DNA of 64,000 bases from Caulobacteraceae bacterium. Lineage in GTDB: Bacteria > Pseudomonadota > Alphaproteobacteria > Caulobacterales > Caulobacteraceae. A model generated the notes under the pieces. It worked only from the letters and a program-made list of their open reading frames with translations. It searched no databases and was not told the origin of the DNA. The stretch spans positions 1 through 64,000 of the forward strand of contig JAIBAU010000001.1 in the NCBI GenBank assembly GCA_019695035.1, read 5' to 3'. Numbering within the stretch: position 1 is the first letter of the stretch; each line of letters opens with the position of its first letter. Shown piece after piece: positions 42,776 through 53,027 of this stretch. A program made the translations under genes and the position numbers.

Positions 42776-45760
42776 GTGCGTAACGGAACCAAGCTTACGT
42801 TGTTCTGCGGGTCGGCGCTCGGCCTCGCCCTCGCCATTGCGGCGCCGGCGACCTCCGCCTTCGCGCAGGATGCGGCGGTTGTCGCGGACACCGCCACCGC
42901 CGCCGAGGCGGACGAGACCCAGGCCACCAATGATGGCGAAGGCCAGGACGCCAGCGAAGTCGAGGGCATCGTCGTCGTCGGCTCCCGCATCCGCCGTGAC
43001 ACCTACAATACTCCTGCGCCCGTGACCGTGATCACGCGCGAAGAGACCACGCTCGCGGGATTCGCCTCGACCACCGAAGCACTTCAACAGTCCACCTCGG
43101 TCACCGGGGGATCGTCCCAGATCAACAACGCCTATGGCGGCTACGTCACCGAAGGCGGTCCCGGGGCCAACACCATCGGCCTGCGTGGTCTGGGCGCGGG
43201 CCGGACGCTGGTCTTGATGAACGGGCGTCGCGTGTCCCCCGCGGGGTCGCGAGGCTCGGTCGGCACCGCCGACCTCAACGTGCTGCCGTCGGCCATGCTG
43301 GAACGGGTTGAAATCCTTCGCGACGGCGCCTCGTCCGTCTACGGCTCCGACGCGATCGGGGGCGTGGTCAACCTGATCACGCGCAGGAACATCGACGGCG
43401 TCGAGGTCGAGGGTCAATACACCGGCACCCAGGACGGCGGCGGCGAACAGACCCGCCTGTCGATTGTGGCGGGCCGCTCGTTCCTGGACGATCGCCTGAC
43501 TCTGAACGGTTCGCTCGAGTACTACGAGCGGGAAGCCCTGACGCTGCGCGACCGCGACTGGACCCGCTGCAATCAGGACTACTTCTTCAATCCGGACGGC
43601 ACGCGCGCCGACTACATCGACCCGACCACCGGCAAGCCCAAGTGCTATCCGATTACGGCGACGGGCTCGAACGGCGTGACCATCAACACGATCGGCACCC
43701 AGCCCATCGGCGGGCGTAACCGCTTCCGCCCGGATCCGTTCTTCACCGGCGGCCCGCTGCCGGGCTTCCAGCCCGTCACCCTGGCCAGCCGCGACACCTT
43801 CGAAGACCGGATGCTCAATGAGGACCTGATCTCGCCGGTGAAGATCTACACCGGCTACCTGAACGGGACCTATGAGCTGAACGCACTGGGCGACGCCGAG
43901 GTCTATTTCGAGGTGCTGGCGAACCGCCGCGAGTCCGAACAGACCGGGTACCGCCAGCTGTCCCTCGACTACGCCACCGGATCGCCGCTGCTGCCGGCCG
44001 GCTTCCTGCGGGACTCGGACCAGGGCGCACCCACTGACATCACCAACGGCCAGAATCTCGGCGTCCGGGCCTTCATCGGCTTCGGCAACGACCTGTCGAC
44101 CCAGGACGTCGACTTCTACCGTACGACGGCGGGAATCCGGGGCGACCTCAGCCTTCTCGGTGACTGGAAATACGACGCCTACGTCAGCTACTCGCGCTCG
44201 GAAGCGGACTATATGTTCCAGGCGTTCCTCATCGATCGCCTGTCGCAGTCGCTCGATGTGGTTCCGGACGGCGCGGGTGGGTTCCAGTGCCGCGATCTCT
44301 CCGGCGGCTGCGTCGCCGCGCCGGCGCTCAGCGCCCAGGTGGTCGGCGGCCAGTTGCCGCGGGACTGGGTCGACTACGTGTGGCGGGACGTGGACGGCTC
44401 CACGATCTACGACGAGACGGTGGTCTCGGCGTCGATCGACGGCCCCTTGTTCGAACTGCCCGCGGGCAAGGTCTCGGGCGTCTTCGGCGTCGAATACCGC
44501 CACGCCAGCATCGACGACACGCCCGGTCTCGACAGCCAGAACGGCAACCTGCTGAACTTCACCTCCTCCGCCATCACCCGTGGCTCGGATTCGGTGATGG
44601 AAGCCTTCGGCGAGATCGAGGCGCCGATCCTGCGGGACATGCCCTTCGCCCATTCGCTGACGGTCAACGCCTCGGCCCGCTACACCAACTACGACTCCTA
44701 CGGCGACGACTGGACCTACAAGATCGGAGCGGTCTACGCCCCGACCGACTGGCTTTCCTTCCGCACCACCTATGGCACGTCGTTCCGCGCGCCCGCGCTG
44801 TTCGAGCAGTTCCAGGGCGGGTCGACCGGCTTCTATGACGCTTCGGCCGATCCCTGCTCGACCGACAACATCGGTCCGGCGGGCGGAATCCGGGCGGCCA
44901 ACTGCGCCTCCGAAGGCATTCCGGCTGGAGGGTTCCAACCCACCAGCGGCATCACCGTCGTCACGGCGGGTGGCGCGGCGCAGGGCCTGGAGGCCGAAAC
45001 GTCCACCAACTTCACGGCCGGCGTCATTCTGCGTCCGGATCTCCCCGAGGGTTTCGGAAAGCTCGCCCTGGCGGTCGACTACTACGACATCCAGATCGAC
45101 AACGGCGTGAGCCGCGTCGGCGCCGGCGCCATCATCGACCTCTGCTACGATGACCCGCAATTCCGCTCGGGCGGCGGCTACTGCCGCTTCATCGATCCGC
45201 GCGAGGCTGGCTCGAACGCGCTGACGGTCTATGACAGCTACACCAACATCGCCACGCAGGTGGTGGAGGGCATCGACTACAACATCCGCTGGACGGGCGA
45301 AGTTGGCCCCGGCGACCTGCGCATCAACGCCGGCGTCACCCAGTACCTGTCGCAGAAGAGCCGCCTGTTCTCGAGCGATCCTTTCGACGAGGTCAACGGC
45401 ACACTCACGTCGCCGGAATACACCGCCAACCTCGACGCGGTGTACAGCTGGGACAAGTGGAACTTCCGCTACGGCCTCGACTGGATCGCCGGACAGGACT
45501 CCAGCGCCTACCTCGGCGTGCCCGGCGGCCGCAACGCCTCCGGATATGACTTCAAGGTGCCGTCCTACTACCTGCACTCGGCGTCGGTTCAGTACCGCGC
45601 GGAGGATTGGACCGCGACGGCAGGCGTCCGCAACCTGTTCGACGAGACGCCTCCGGTCATCTCTGCCGGCGCCTACAACCGGGTCGGCAACGCCCCGCTC
45701 TACTCGGGCTATGACTACTTCGGCCGTTCGTTCTTCGTGAACGTGTCGAAGCGGTTCTGA
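42776..45760 (+). CDS. TonB-dependent receptor
   Basis: 994 aa from GTG 42776, which has GGGGA (42763-42767) about eight bases upstream; a TTG at 42761 is the alternative. The signal peptide reads NGTKLTLFCGSALGLALAIA, cleaved near AFAQ. The plug domain has the TonB-box-like region EGIVVVGSRI, APVTVITREE, IGLRGLGAGRTLVLMNGRR and EILRDGASSVYGSDAIGGVVN. The barrel ends in the typical C-terminal Phe (FVNVSKRF). Such large receptors take up oligosaccharides, siderophores or peptides; the substrate is not known. No TonB/ExbB gene is nearby. Confidence 0.93.
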   Translation: MRNGTKLTLFCGSALGLALAIAAPATSAFAQDAAVVADTATAAEADETQATNDGEGQDASEVEGIVVVGSRIRRDTYNTPAPVTVITREETTLAGFASTTEALQQSTSVTGGSSQINNAYGGYVTEGGPGANTIGLRGLGAGRTLVLMNGRRVSPAGSRGSVGTADLNVLPSAMLERVEILRDGASSVYGSDAIGGVVNLITRRNIDGVEVEGQYTGTQDGGGEQTRLSIVAGRSFLDDRLTLNGSLEYYEREALTLRDRDWTRCNQDYFFNPDGTRADYIDPTTGKPKCYPITATGSNGVTINTIGTQPIGGRNRFRPDPFFTGGPLPGFQPVTLASRDTFEDRMLNEDLISPVKIYTGYLNGTYELNALGDAEVYFEVLANRRESEQTGYRQLSLDYATGSPLLPAGFLRDSDQGAPTDITNGQNLGVRAFIGFGNDLSTQDVDFYRTTAGIRGDLSLLGDWKYDAYVSYSRSEADYMFQAFLIDRLSQSLDVVPDGAGGFQCRDLSGGCVAAPALSAQVVGGQLPRDWVDYVWRDVDGSTIYDETVVSASIDGPLFELPAGKVSGVFGVEYRHASIDDTPGLDSQNGNLLNFTSSAITRGSDSVMEAFGEIEAPILRDMPFAHSLTVNASARYTNYDSYGDDWTYKIGAVYAPTDWLSFRTTYGTSFRAPALFEQFQGGSTGFYDASADPCSTDNIGPAGGIRAANCASEGIPAGGFQPTSGITVVTAGGAAQGLEAETSTNFTAGVILRPDLPEGFGKLALAVDYYDIQIDNGVSRVGAGAIIDLCYDDPQFRSGGGYCRFIDPREAGSNALTVYDSYTNIATQVVEGIDYNIRWTGEVGPGDLRINAGVTQYLSQKSRLFSSDPFDEVNGTLTSPEYTANLDAVYSWDKWNFRYGLDWIAGQDSSAYLGVPGGRNASGYDFKVPSYYLHSASVQYRAEDWTATAGVRNLFDETPPVISAGAYNRVGNAPLYSGYDYFGRSFFVNVSKRF

Positions 45761-45815
45761 ACCCGCGCAGGTTCTGAACCCCGGTTCCTCCTCCTCCTGC
45801 CGGGGCGAAGATGTG

Positions 45816-45849
45816 AACGGCGGCGGCCCCAAAGGGCCGTCGCCGTTTC
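45816..45849 (+). terminator. Terminator of the TonB receptor gene
   Basis: A 14-bp stem (45816-45829 with 45834-45847; one G-T wobble) with a CAAA loop, followed by a short T run. It lies between the convergent receptor and GreA-like genes. Confidence 0.75.
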
Positions 45850-45864
45850 GCGTTTCGGCCGCCG

Positions 45865-46344
45865 CTAGCGGATGGCGATGATTTCCACCTCGGCCCCGGC
45901 GACGATGGCCTCGTCCCCGACTGACTTGCCGAGCAGGGCGCGCGCCAGGGGCGAGACATAGGACACCGACCCCTGCGAGGGGTCGGCCTCGTCCTCGCCG
46001 ACAATCCGGTAGGTCTGGCGCCGGCCGCCCTGCCGGTCGATGACCACGGTCGAACCGAACACCACGCGGCCTTCGGAGACCGGCTCGGTGAGCTGGGCGG
46101 ACGCTCGCCGCGACGACCAGTAGCGCAGGTCCCGCGTCGCCCGCGCCATCGCAGTCCGGTCGCCGGCTTCGACGCCGCCTGCAGCCTGCGCGGCGGCATA
46201 GGCTTCACGCGCCGCGGCCAGCGCCCGCTCGATGGCGTCCAGCCCCGAGCGAGTCACGAGGTTCGGGCGCCCGGAAATCGGGCGGTCCACCAGGTCGGCG
46301 GCGGTGGCCTCGAGATCGGTTTCCTTGGTGAAGGCGACAGACAT
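45865..46344 (-). CDS. GreA/GreB-family elongation-factor-like protein
   Basis: 159 aa, the size of GreA. N-terminal helical hairpin starts at LVTRSGLDAIERALAAAREAY and the C-terminal FKBP-like domain has VVFGSTVVIDRQGGRRQTYRIVGEDEADPSQG and VSPLARALLGKSVGDEAIV. The acidic hairpin tip of true GreA (DLSEN-type) is not present; GGVEAGDRTAMARATRDL stands in its place, so transcript-cleavage activity is uncertain. It would bind the RNA polymerase secondary channel; an anti-pausing or Rnk-like competitor role is possible. Confidence 0.8.
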   Translation of the reverse strand: MSVAFTKETDLEATAADLVDRPISGRPNLVTRSGLDAIERALAAAREAYAAAQAAGGVEAGDRTAMARATRDLRYWSSRRASAQLTEPVSEGRVVFGSTVVIDRQGGRRQTYRIVGEDEADPSQGSVSYVSPLARALLGKSVGDEAIVAGAEVEIIAIR

Positions 46345-46376
46345 GACGCGAGCATAACGCGCCGGCCCGATTTTCG

Positions 46377-47045
46377 TCAGCGCACGACCTTGTCCCGGCC
46401 CGGCTGGGGTTCGGTAGGCTGGTCCAGGGAGAAGTCGCCCGTCTTCACGGCGCCAGCGCGTTCGTAGGTCGAGATCACGACGCCTGTGCTGGAGCTGACC
46501 GACTTAATCAGCTTGAACTCCCGGGCCAGCGAACGCCCGTCAAACAACCGCTTGCCCGGGCCCAGCACGACCGGGAAGGCCAGGGTGCGGATCTCGTCGA
46601 CGACGTCGGCGGCCAGCAGCTGATGAACCAGTTCCGTCGAGCCCTGCGTGACCAGGGTGCGTTCGGATCCATCGCCTTTCAGGCGCCTGACACCGTCGAT
46701 GACATCGCTTCCGAGGCTGTGGCTGCCGGCCCAGCCGAGGCTGTCGGGCCGATGGGTGGCGACATACTTCGAGACGCCGTTCAGGACGTCGGCCAGCGCG
46801 CGATCCGGGTGGCCTTCGGGCACGTGGGGCCAGTGGGCCGCAAAGATGTCCCAAGTCCGCCGTCCGAGCAGCAGGTCGAACGGTCCGGACATGAATTCCC
46901 CGACCGCGGCGCCCACGGTCTCGTCGAAATAGGGGGCGACCCAGCCGCCGTAACGGAAGCCGCCGTCGTTATCCTCCTGGGGTCCCCCGGGAGCCTGCAT
47001 GACGCCATCCAGGCTGACGAAGGCGGCCACGATCAGTTTGCGCAT
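46377..47045 (-). CDS. Dihydrofolate reductase-like (RibD C-terminal) protein
   Basis: 222 aa with the RibD/DHFR fold signature: MRKLIVAAFVSLDGVMQAPGG, LLGRRTWDIFAAHWP, TLVTQGSTELVHQLLAADVVDEIRTLAFPVVLGPGKRLF. NADPH-dependent reductase by family; substrate unknown. 32 bp downstream of the GreA-like stop side and divergent from trmJ. Confidence 0.85.
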   Translation of the reverse strand: MRKLIVAAFVSLDGVMQAPGGPQEDNDGGFRYGGWVAPYFDETVGAAVGEFMSGPFDLLLGRRTWDIFAAHWPHVPEGHPDRALADVLNGVSKYVATHRPDSLGWAGSHSLGSDVIDGVRRLKGDGSERTLVTQGSTELVHQLLAADVVDEIRTLAFPVVLGPGKRLFDGRSLAREFKLIKSVSSSTGVVISTYERAGAVKTGDFSLDQPTEPQPGRDKVVR

Positions 47046-47165
47046 GGGATTCCTCGCGTTTCGCTTGCATAACCCGACGAACAGGCCGTGGGGAAATCGA
47101 CAGCCTCCATCGAGGAAATCGGGGCAGGCTTTCTTTCCGGCGAGGCCTCGCGTAACCCGGCGTGC

Positions 47166-47957
47166 ATGCCCCAGATTGCGCCGCCCGCCGTCATCCTCAT
47201 GGACCCCCAGCTGGCCGAGAACATCGGCGCCGCGGCACGGGTCATGGCCAACTTCGGGCTCGACGACCTGCGGATCGTGCGGCCTCGGGACGGCTGGCCG
47301 CAGGAGCGCGCCTGGGCCGCGGCGTCCGGCGCTGACTGGCCGCTGGACAACGCACGCATCTGCGGGACGGTCGACGAGGCGGTGGCGGACCTACAGTACA
47401 TCCTCGCGGCCACGGCCCGGCCGCGGGAGACGCAACTGCCGGTCTACACCCCCCGACAGGCCATGCCCGAGCTGCGCAAGGCATCGGGCGAGGGCCTCAA
47501 GACCGCGATCATGTTCGGACCGGAGCGGGCGGGGCTTGAGACCTCGGACATCGCCCTGACGCACGGCATTTTGACCGTCCCGGTGGACGAGCGATTCCGC
47601 TCGCTGAACCTCGCCCAGAGCGTGGCGGTCTGCGCCTACGAGTGGCGGGCGCAACTGCTGGACGCGCCTCGCGAGGCCTTCCACCACAACATCGATCCGC
47701 CGGTCGACGGCCAGGCGATGCTGGGGCTCTATGAGCAGTTGGAAGCCGAGCTGGATGACGCTGGCTTTTTCCATCCGCCGGAGAAGAAGCCGTCGATGCA
47801 GAGGAACCTGCGCATTGCGCTGGGCCGGGCGCGTTTCACCGACCAGGAACTGCGCACCTTCCGCGGGGTGGTGACGGCGCTGTCGAAGGGCCGGGGGCGC
47901 GTGCTGGCCAAGCGCGCGGCTGCGCTGGCGGCGGAAGCCGCAAAGGCGGGGGAGTAG
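47166..47957 (+). CDS. trmJ: tRNA (Cm32/Um32) 2'-O-methyltransferase TrmJ-like
   Basis: 263 aa from ATG 47166; an in-frame GTG at 47088 would add 26 unconserved residues. SPOUT-fold motifs: MDPQLAENIGAAARVMANFGLDDLRIVRPRD (motif 1), MFGPERAGL (motif 2) and RSLNLAQSVAVCAYEW (motif 3, knot). It uses S-adenosylmethionine to methylate the 2'-OH at position 32 of tRNAs. The C-terminal helical extension is about 80 residues, longer than the minimal SPOUT. Confidence 0.87.
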   Translation: MPQIAPPAVILMDPQLAENIGAAARVMANFGLDDLRIVRPRDGWPQERAWAAASGADWPLDNARICGTVDEAVADLQYILAATARPRETQLPVYTPRQAMPELRKASGEGLKTAIMFGPERAGLETSDIALTHGILTVPVDERFRSLNLAQSVAVCAYEWRAQLLDAPREAFHHNIDPPVDGQAMLGLYEQLEAELDDAGFFHPPEKKPSMQRNLRIALGRARFTDQELRTFRGVVTALSKGRGRVLAKRAAALAAEAAKAGE

Positions 47958-48055
47958 ACACGCCGTCCCGACCGTCGAGCGGCATGCGACAAGCCCGCTG
48001 TTGGAAACGCGTGCGGCGCACCCTAAAAGGTCCGCTTCGTTTGAGGGGCAATCGA

Positions 48056-49474
48056 ATGGACTCCACCAAGCTCAAGGCCTTCGTGCACGCCATGTGGAAC
48101 GACGAGATCGTTCCCGAGCTGGTTGAATATGTGAAGATTCCCAACAAGAGCCCCCACTTCGACCCCCAGTGGGCCGAGCACGGCTACATGGACCAGGCGG
48201 TCGAGCACATGGCCGGCTGGGCGCGTCGCAAGCTGGAAGCTGTGCCGGGCGCGACGCTGGAGGTGGTGCGCCTCGAGGGCCGCACGCCGCTGATCTACAT
48301 CGAGGTCCCCGGCAAGGGCGCCGACACCGTCGTGCTCTACGGTCACCTCGACAAACAGCCCGAAATGAGCGGCTGGGACGAAGGCCTGGGACCGTGGATT
48401 CCGGTGCTTCGCGACGACAAGCTCTACGGGCGGGGCGGCGCGGATGACGGCTACGCCATCTATGGATCGCTGTGCGCGGTGCTGGCCCTGGCCGAACAGG
48501 GGATCGACCACGCGCGCTGCGTCATGCTGATCGAGGCCTGCGAGGAGTCGGGCTCCTACGACCTCCCGGCCTATGTCGATCACCTCAAGGACCGGATCGG
48601 CAACCCTTCCCTTGTTGTCTGCCTGGACTCCGGCTGCGGTAATTACGACCAGCTCTGGCTGACGACCTCGCTGCGCGGGTTGATGGGTGGCGTGCTGAAG
48701 GTGCAGGTGCTCAACGAGGGAGTGCACTCGGGCGACGCGTCCGGCGTCGTACCGTCCAGCTTCCGCATCGCCCGGCAGCTGATCTCGCGGATCGAGGACC
48801 AGGACACCGGAAGAGTGCTGGTCGAGGAAGCCTATATCGACATTCCGCAGGAACGGATCGAACAGGCCAGGGCTGTCGCCGAGATCCTGGGTGACGAGGT
48901 CTATTCCAAGTTCCCCTGGTCGGGGACGACGCAGCCGGTCACGGATGACCTTGCCGAACTGGTGCTGAACCGGACCTGGCGACCGCAGCTGGCGGTGGTC
49001 GGCGCCGACGGCCTGACGGCGACGGCGAACGCGGGCAACGTGTTGCGGCCCTTTACGGCGCTGAAGATCAGCCTGCGACTGCCGCCGGGAGTCGACGGCT
49101 CGAAGGCGGAGGCGGCGGTCAAGGCGCTGCTGACCACCGACGTGCCCTATGACGCCGTCGTGTCCTTCGAGGCTGAGCAGGCCTCCCAAGGGTGGAATGC
49201 GCCGCAACTCGCGCCGTGGCTGGCCGACTCGGTCCAGCGCGCGTCGCAGGCGGCGTTCGGGCGCCCGGCGGCCTACATGGGGGAGGGGGGCACCATCCCC
49301 TTCATGACCATGCTGGGCGACAAGTTCCCCAAGGCGCAGTTCCTGATCACGGGCGTACTGGGACCGCATTCGAACGCTCACGGTCCGAATGAATTCCTGC
49401 ACATTCCGACGGGTGAGAAGGTGACCCAGGTCGTGGCGATGGTGCTGGCGGACCACTTCGGCCAAAGCGCCTGA
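48056..49474 (+). CDS. M20-family metallopeptidase (dipeptidase-like)
   Basis: 472 aa from ATG 48056 with GAGGGG upstream. Metal-site motifs: YGHLDKQPEMSGWDEG, GRGGADDGYAIYG and EACEESGSYDL; the dimerisation/lid domain has NEGVHSGDASGVVPSSFRIARQL; late His in GPHSNAHGPNEFLHI. Likely a cytoplasmic di- or tripeptidase (CNDP/PepV-like) with two zinc ions. Stand-alone gene before the formaldehyde operon. Confidence 0.9.
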   Translation: MDSTKLKAFVHAMWNDEIVPELVEYVKIPNKSPHFDPQWAEHGYMDQAVEHMAGWARRKLEAVPGATLEVVRLEGRTPLIYIEVPGKGADTVVLYGHLDKQPEMSGWDEGLGPWIPVLRDDKLYGRGGADDGYAIYGSLCAVLALAEQGIDHARCVMLIEACEESGSYDLPAYVDHLKDRIGNPSLVVCLDSGCGNYDQLWLTTSLRGLMGGVLKVQVLNEGVHSGDASGVVPSSFRIARQLISRIEDQDTGRVLVEEAYIDIPQERIEQARAVAEILGDEVYSKFPWSGTTQPVTDDLAELVLNRTWRPQLAVVGADGLTATANAGNVLRPFTALKISLRLPPGVDGSKAEAAVKALLTTDVPYDAVVSFEAEQASQGWNAPQLAPWLADSVQRASQAAFGRPAAYMGEGGTIPFMTMLGDKFPKAQFLITGVLGPHSNAHGPNEFLHIPTGEKVTQVVAMVLADHFGQSA

Positions 49475-49527
49475 TGACGAACCGCCACGGCGACGCTAAA
49501 GGCTGACCGACCAACCGGAGCCCCGCC

Positions 49528-50637
<1,110 letters not shown>

Positions 50638-50666
50638 GTTCGGCCGGACCGGAAGGCGCGACGAGC

Positions 50667-51503
50667 ATGGAAGTCCTGGCTGAACACAAGGTCCATGGCG
50701 GAACGCTGAAATACATCCGTCACGACAGCGCCGCGACGGGCACGCCAATGAGGTTTTCGGCGTTTGTCCCGCCGGGGAAAGGGCCATTTCCGGTGGTGAT
50801 CTGGCTGTCCGGCCTGACCTGCACCGAGGACAACTTCACCACCAAGGCGGGGGCCTACGCGGCGGCGGCGCGGCTCGGACTGATCGTGGTGGCTCCGGAC
50901 ACCAGTCCTCGCGGCGACGGCGTGGCCAACGACGAGGCCTATGACCTCGGCCAGGGCGCCGGCTTCTACCTCGACGCCACCCAGGGTCCCTGGGCGCCGC
51001 ACTTCCAGATGGAGACCTACGTCACGCGCGACCTGATCGGCCTGATCGAGGCGGAGCTGCCGTCCAGCGGGCGGTACGGGATCAGCGGCCATTCGATGGG
51101 CGGGCACGGAGCGCTCACGCTAGGACTGCGTCATCCCAAGCGGTTCGAGAGCATGACGGCCTTCTCGCCAATCGCCTCGCCGGCGCGTTGTCCCTGGGGC
51201 GAAAAGGCCCTGCGCGCCTACCTCGGCGACGACCACGCCCTCTGGGAGGAACACGACGCCACCTATCTGCTCGCCAACGGCACGGTCGAGGAGTTCGAAT
51301 TCGATGACATCCTCATCGACCAGGGGGCGGCGGACCCGTTCCTGGAGGGCCAACTGAAACCGGATCTGCTTGCGGAAGCGGCGCAGTTCATCGGCCAGCC
51401 CCTCACCTTGCGGATGCACGACGGCTACGACCACTCCTACTTCTTCATCGCCAGCTTCATCGAGGACCACCTTGAATGGCACGCGAAGCGGTTGAAGCGG
51501 TGA
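50667..51503 (+). CDS. fghA: S-formylglutathione hydrolase
   Basis: 278 aa from ATG 50667, with GGAAGG ten bases upstream; the TTG at 50634 inside the adhC stop is rejected. Hydrolyses S-formylglutathione to formate and glutathione. Esterase-D-type motifs: WLSGLTCTEDNF, nucleophile Ser143 in GHSMGGHGAL, Asp in LIDQGAADPFL and His in HDGYDHSYFFI. Second gene of the adhC-fghA pair; its stop overlaps the next start (GTGA). Confidence 0.95.
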   Translation: MEVLAEHKVHGGTLKYIRHDSAATGTPMRFSAFVPPGKGPFPVVIWLSGLTCTEDNFTTKAGAYAAAARLGLIVVAPDTSPRGDGVANDEAYDLGQGAGFYLDATQGPWAPHFQMETYVTRDLIGLIEAELPSSGRYGISGHSMGGHGALTLGLRHPKRFESMTAFSPIASPARCPWGEKALRAYLGDDHALWEEHDATYLLANGTVEEFEFDDILIDQGAADPFLEGQLKPDLLAEAAQFIGQPLTLRMHDGYDHSYFFIASFIEDHLEWHAKRLKR

Positions 51504-51733
51504 GCGACCCGGAACCGCCGGACCCGCGCACGGCCAGACCAACGCGGCTGCTGTTGATCGCCGGCGTGCTCGCCCCGTGCGTGGTATTCGTAGTCGCCAT
51601 GGCCGGCTGGATCGCCGCCCACGGCCTTGCCGACAGCGGAGGGGGCGCACTGGGAGGGCTGCTGACCTTCGCGGGCATCGCGGTGATCGGCGTCGGCTAC
51701 TGGCTGGCCGAGCGCTACTGGATCCGCAAGTGA
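51500..51733 (+). CDS. Small membrane protein, 77 aa
   Basis: GTG 51500 overlaps the fghA stop (GTGA), indicating translational coupling. Two membrane helices (about 16-40 and 47-68), no known domain. It ends with a further GTGA overlap into the next gene, so fghA and the two genes after it are one transcript. Function unknown; a link to formaldehyde handling is only suggested by position. Confidence 0.6.
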   Translation: MSDPEPPDPRTARPTRLLLIAGVLAPCVVFVVAMAGWIAAHGLADSGGGALGGLLTFAGIAVIGVGYWLAERYWIRK

Positions 51734-52185
51734 GCGCTTGGGCCAGGGGCAGGGGGCTGCTGGGCCCGTTGAAGCCGCTGCTAGGCCAGTGGGAGACCGT
51801 TCGGGCGGAGGGCTCGACGGGGGCTGCGGCGATGCGGTGTACGCGAACGTTCCGGCCCTTCGGCAAGGACTGGATCGAGCTTGACGCGCGCTGGGAGACC
51901 GGTCCCGACAGAAGCTACCGCGAGATCGCCCTGTTCGGGCGCGGCGAGGATGGCCAGCTTGCGGTGTTCTCCTTCACCAGCGACGGCAAGCGCTCGCGGG
52001 GTCGACTGGCGGAGGCGACTGACGTCCATTCCGAGGCGGTCGCCTTCGAGGCGGAGATGCCCGCGGGGTTGGCGCGCTTCGTCTACTGGCCGGCAGAAGG
52101 GGGCTTCGACTTCGCGGTAGAGAGCCGGACCCGGAAGGGCTGGAATCGGTTCCTTGAGCAGCGCTTCCAGAGGCTCGCCGCCTGA
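51730..52185 (+). CDS. Hypothetical protein, 151 aa (DUF1579-like fold?)
   Basis: GTG 51730 overlaps the stop of the small membrane gene. Predicted soluble beta-rich domain (LLGQWETVRAEGSTGAAAMRC, WIELDARWETGPDRSYREIALFGRG). The run GxW...A.M.C resembles lipocalin-like DUF1579-type folds but I am not sure. A longer upstream frame is a shadow of the membrane gene. Confidence 0.6.
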   Translation: MSAWARGRGLLGPLKPLLGQWETVRAEGSTGAAAMRCTRTFRPFGKDWIELDARWETGPDRSYREIALFGRGEDGQLAVFSFTSDGKRSRGRLAEATDVHSEAVAFEAEMPAGLARFVYWPAEGGFDFAVESRTRKGWNRFLEQRFQRLAA

Positions 52186-52202
52186 GACAGACCAGGGCGG
52201 AG

Positions 52203-52232
52203 TTGACTCTGCAGGCCGCGTTCGCCATACAC
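52203..52232 (+). promoter_or_regulatory. Candidate promoter of rpsD
   Basis: TTGACTC (52203-52209) and GCCATACA (52224-52231) are 14 bp apart and near the Caulobacter sigma-73 pattern. An 8-bp hairpin CGCCCCGG/CCGGGGCG (52243-52250 with 52258-52265) follows in the leader, which runs about 118 bp to the start and could hold a control site such as S4 autoregulation (inference). Confidence 0.4.
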
Positions 52233-52350
52233 CGCCCCTTCGCGCCCCGGCCGCAAACCGGGGCGTGATGCATGACGGATGACGCGAAACCGCCGTTGAG
52301 ATCGTGGTCCCACTAGGGGGACCGCCGGGACGCGTCGAGAAGAGAGACAG

Positions 52351-52968
52351 ATGTCCAAGCGCCACAGCGCCAAGTACAAGCTCGACCGCGCCATGGGTGA
52401 AAACCTGTGGGGCCGTCCCAAGTCCCCGGTCAACCAGCGCGCCTACGGCCCCGGCCAGCATGGCCAGCGCCGCAAGTCCAAGGTTTCCGACTTTGGCCTG
52501 CAGCTGAAGGCCAAGCAGAAGCTCAAGGGCTACTACGCCAACATCACCGAGAAGCAGTTCCGTCGCACCTACGACGAGGCCTCGCGCCGCAAGGGCAACA
52601 CCTCGGAGAACCTGATCGGCCTGCTGGAATCGCGCCTGGACGCCGTCGTCTACCGCGCCAAGTTCGTGCCCACCCCCTTCGCCGCCCGCCAGTTCGTCAA
52701 CCACGGTCACGTGACGGTGAACGGCAAGCGCGTGAACATCGCCTCGTACCGCTGCAAGGTCGGCGACGTCGTCGAGGTGCGTGAGCGTTCGCGCAACATG
52801 GCCCTGGTGCTGGAAGCCCAGCAGTCCAGCGAGCGCGACATCCCGGACTACCTGGAACTGGGTGACCGCGGTTTCTCGATCCGCTACGTGCGCGTGCCGG
52901 AACTGGCCGAGGTGCCGTACCCGGTGAAGATGGAACCCAACCTCGTGGTCGAGTTCTACGCTTCGTAA
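52351..52968 (+). CDS. rpsD: 30S ribosomal protein S4
   Basis: 205 aa, the expected size. S4 binds 16S rRNA early in 30S assembly. It starts [20 protein letters not shown], contains [49 protein letters not shown] and the S4 RNA-binding motif [31 protein letters not shown]. Single gene ending at a strong terminator, unlike the usual alpha operon location. Confidence 0.97.
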   Translation: MSKRHSAKYKLDRAMGENLWGRPKSPVNQRAYGPGQHGQRRKSKVSDFGLQLKAKQKLKGYYANITEKQFRRTYDEASRRKGNTSENLIGLLESRLDAVVYRAKFVPTPFAARQFVNHGHVTVNGKRVNIASYRCKVGDVVEVRERSRNMALVLEAQQSSERDIPDYLELGDRGFSIRYVRVPELAEVPYPVKMEPNLVVEFYAS

Positions 52969-52999
52969 TCACGAAGCCGGATCGACGCAGATGCGAAGT

Positions 53000-53026
53000 G
53001 GCCCCGCAGCGATGCGGGGCCTTTTT
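53000..53026 (+). terminator. Rho-independent terminator of rpsD
   Basis: A 9-bp perfect stem GGCCCCGCA/TGCGGGGCC with a GCGA tetraloop followed by TTTTT (53022-53026). The stem and loop style is the same as in the icd terminator. Confidence 0.9.
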
Positions 53027-53027
53027 G

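Noticed and set aside
42671-45832. Open frame of over 1000 codons on the minus strand opposite the TonB receptor
   Set aside because: The receptor on the plus strand has a signal peptide, plug, barrel and C-terminal Phe. The minus frame is a high-GC artefact.
47088-47165. GTG start giving 26 extra residues on TrmJ
   Set aside because: The added residues have no SPOUT similarity, and the conserved domain begins right after ATG 47166. It is kept as a minor alternative.
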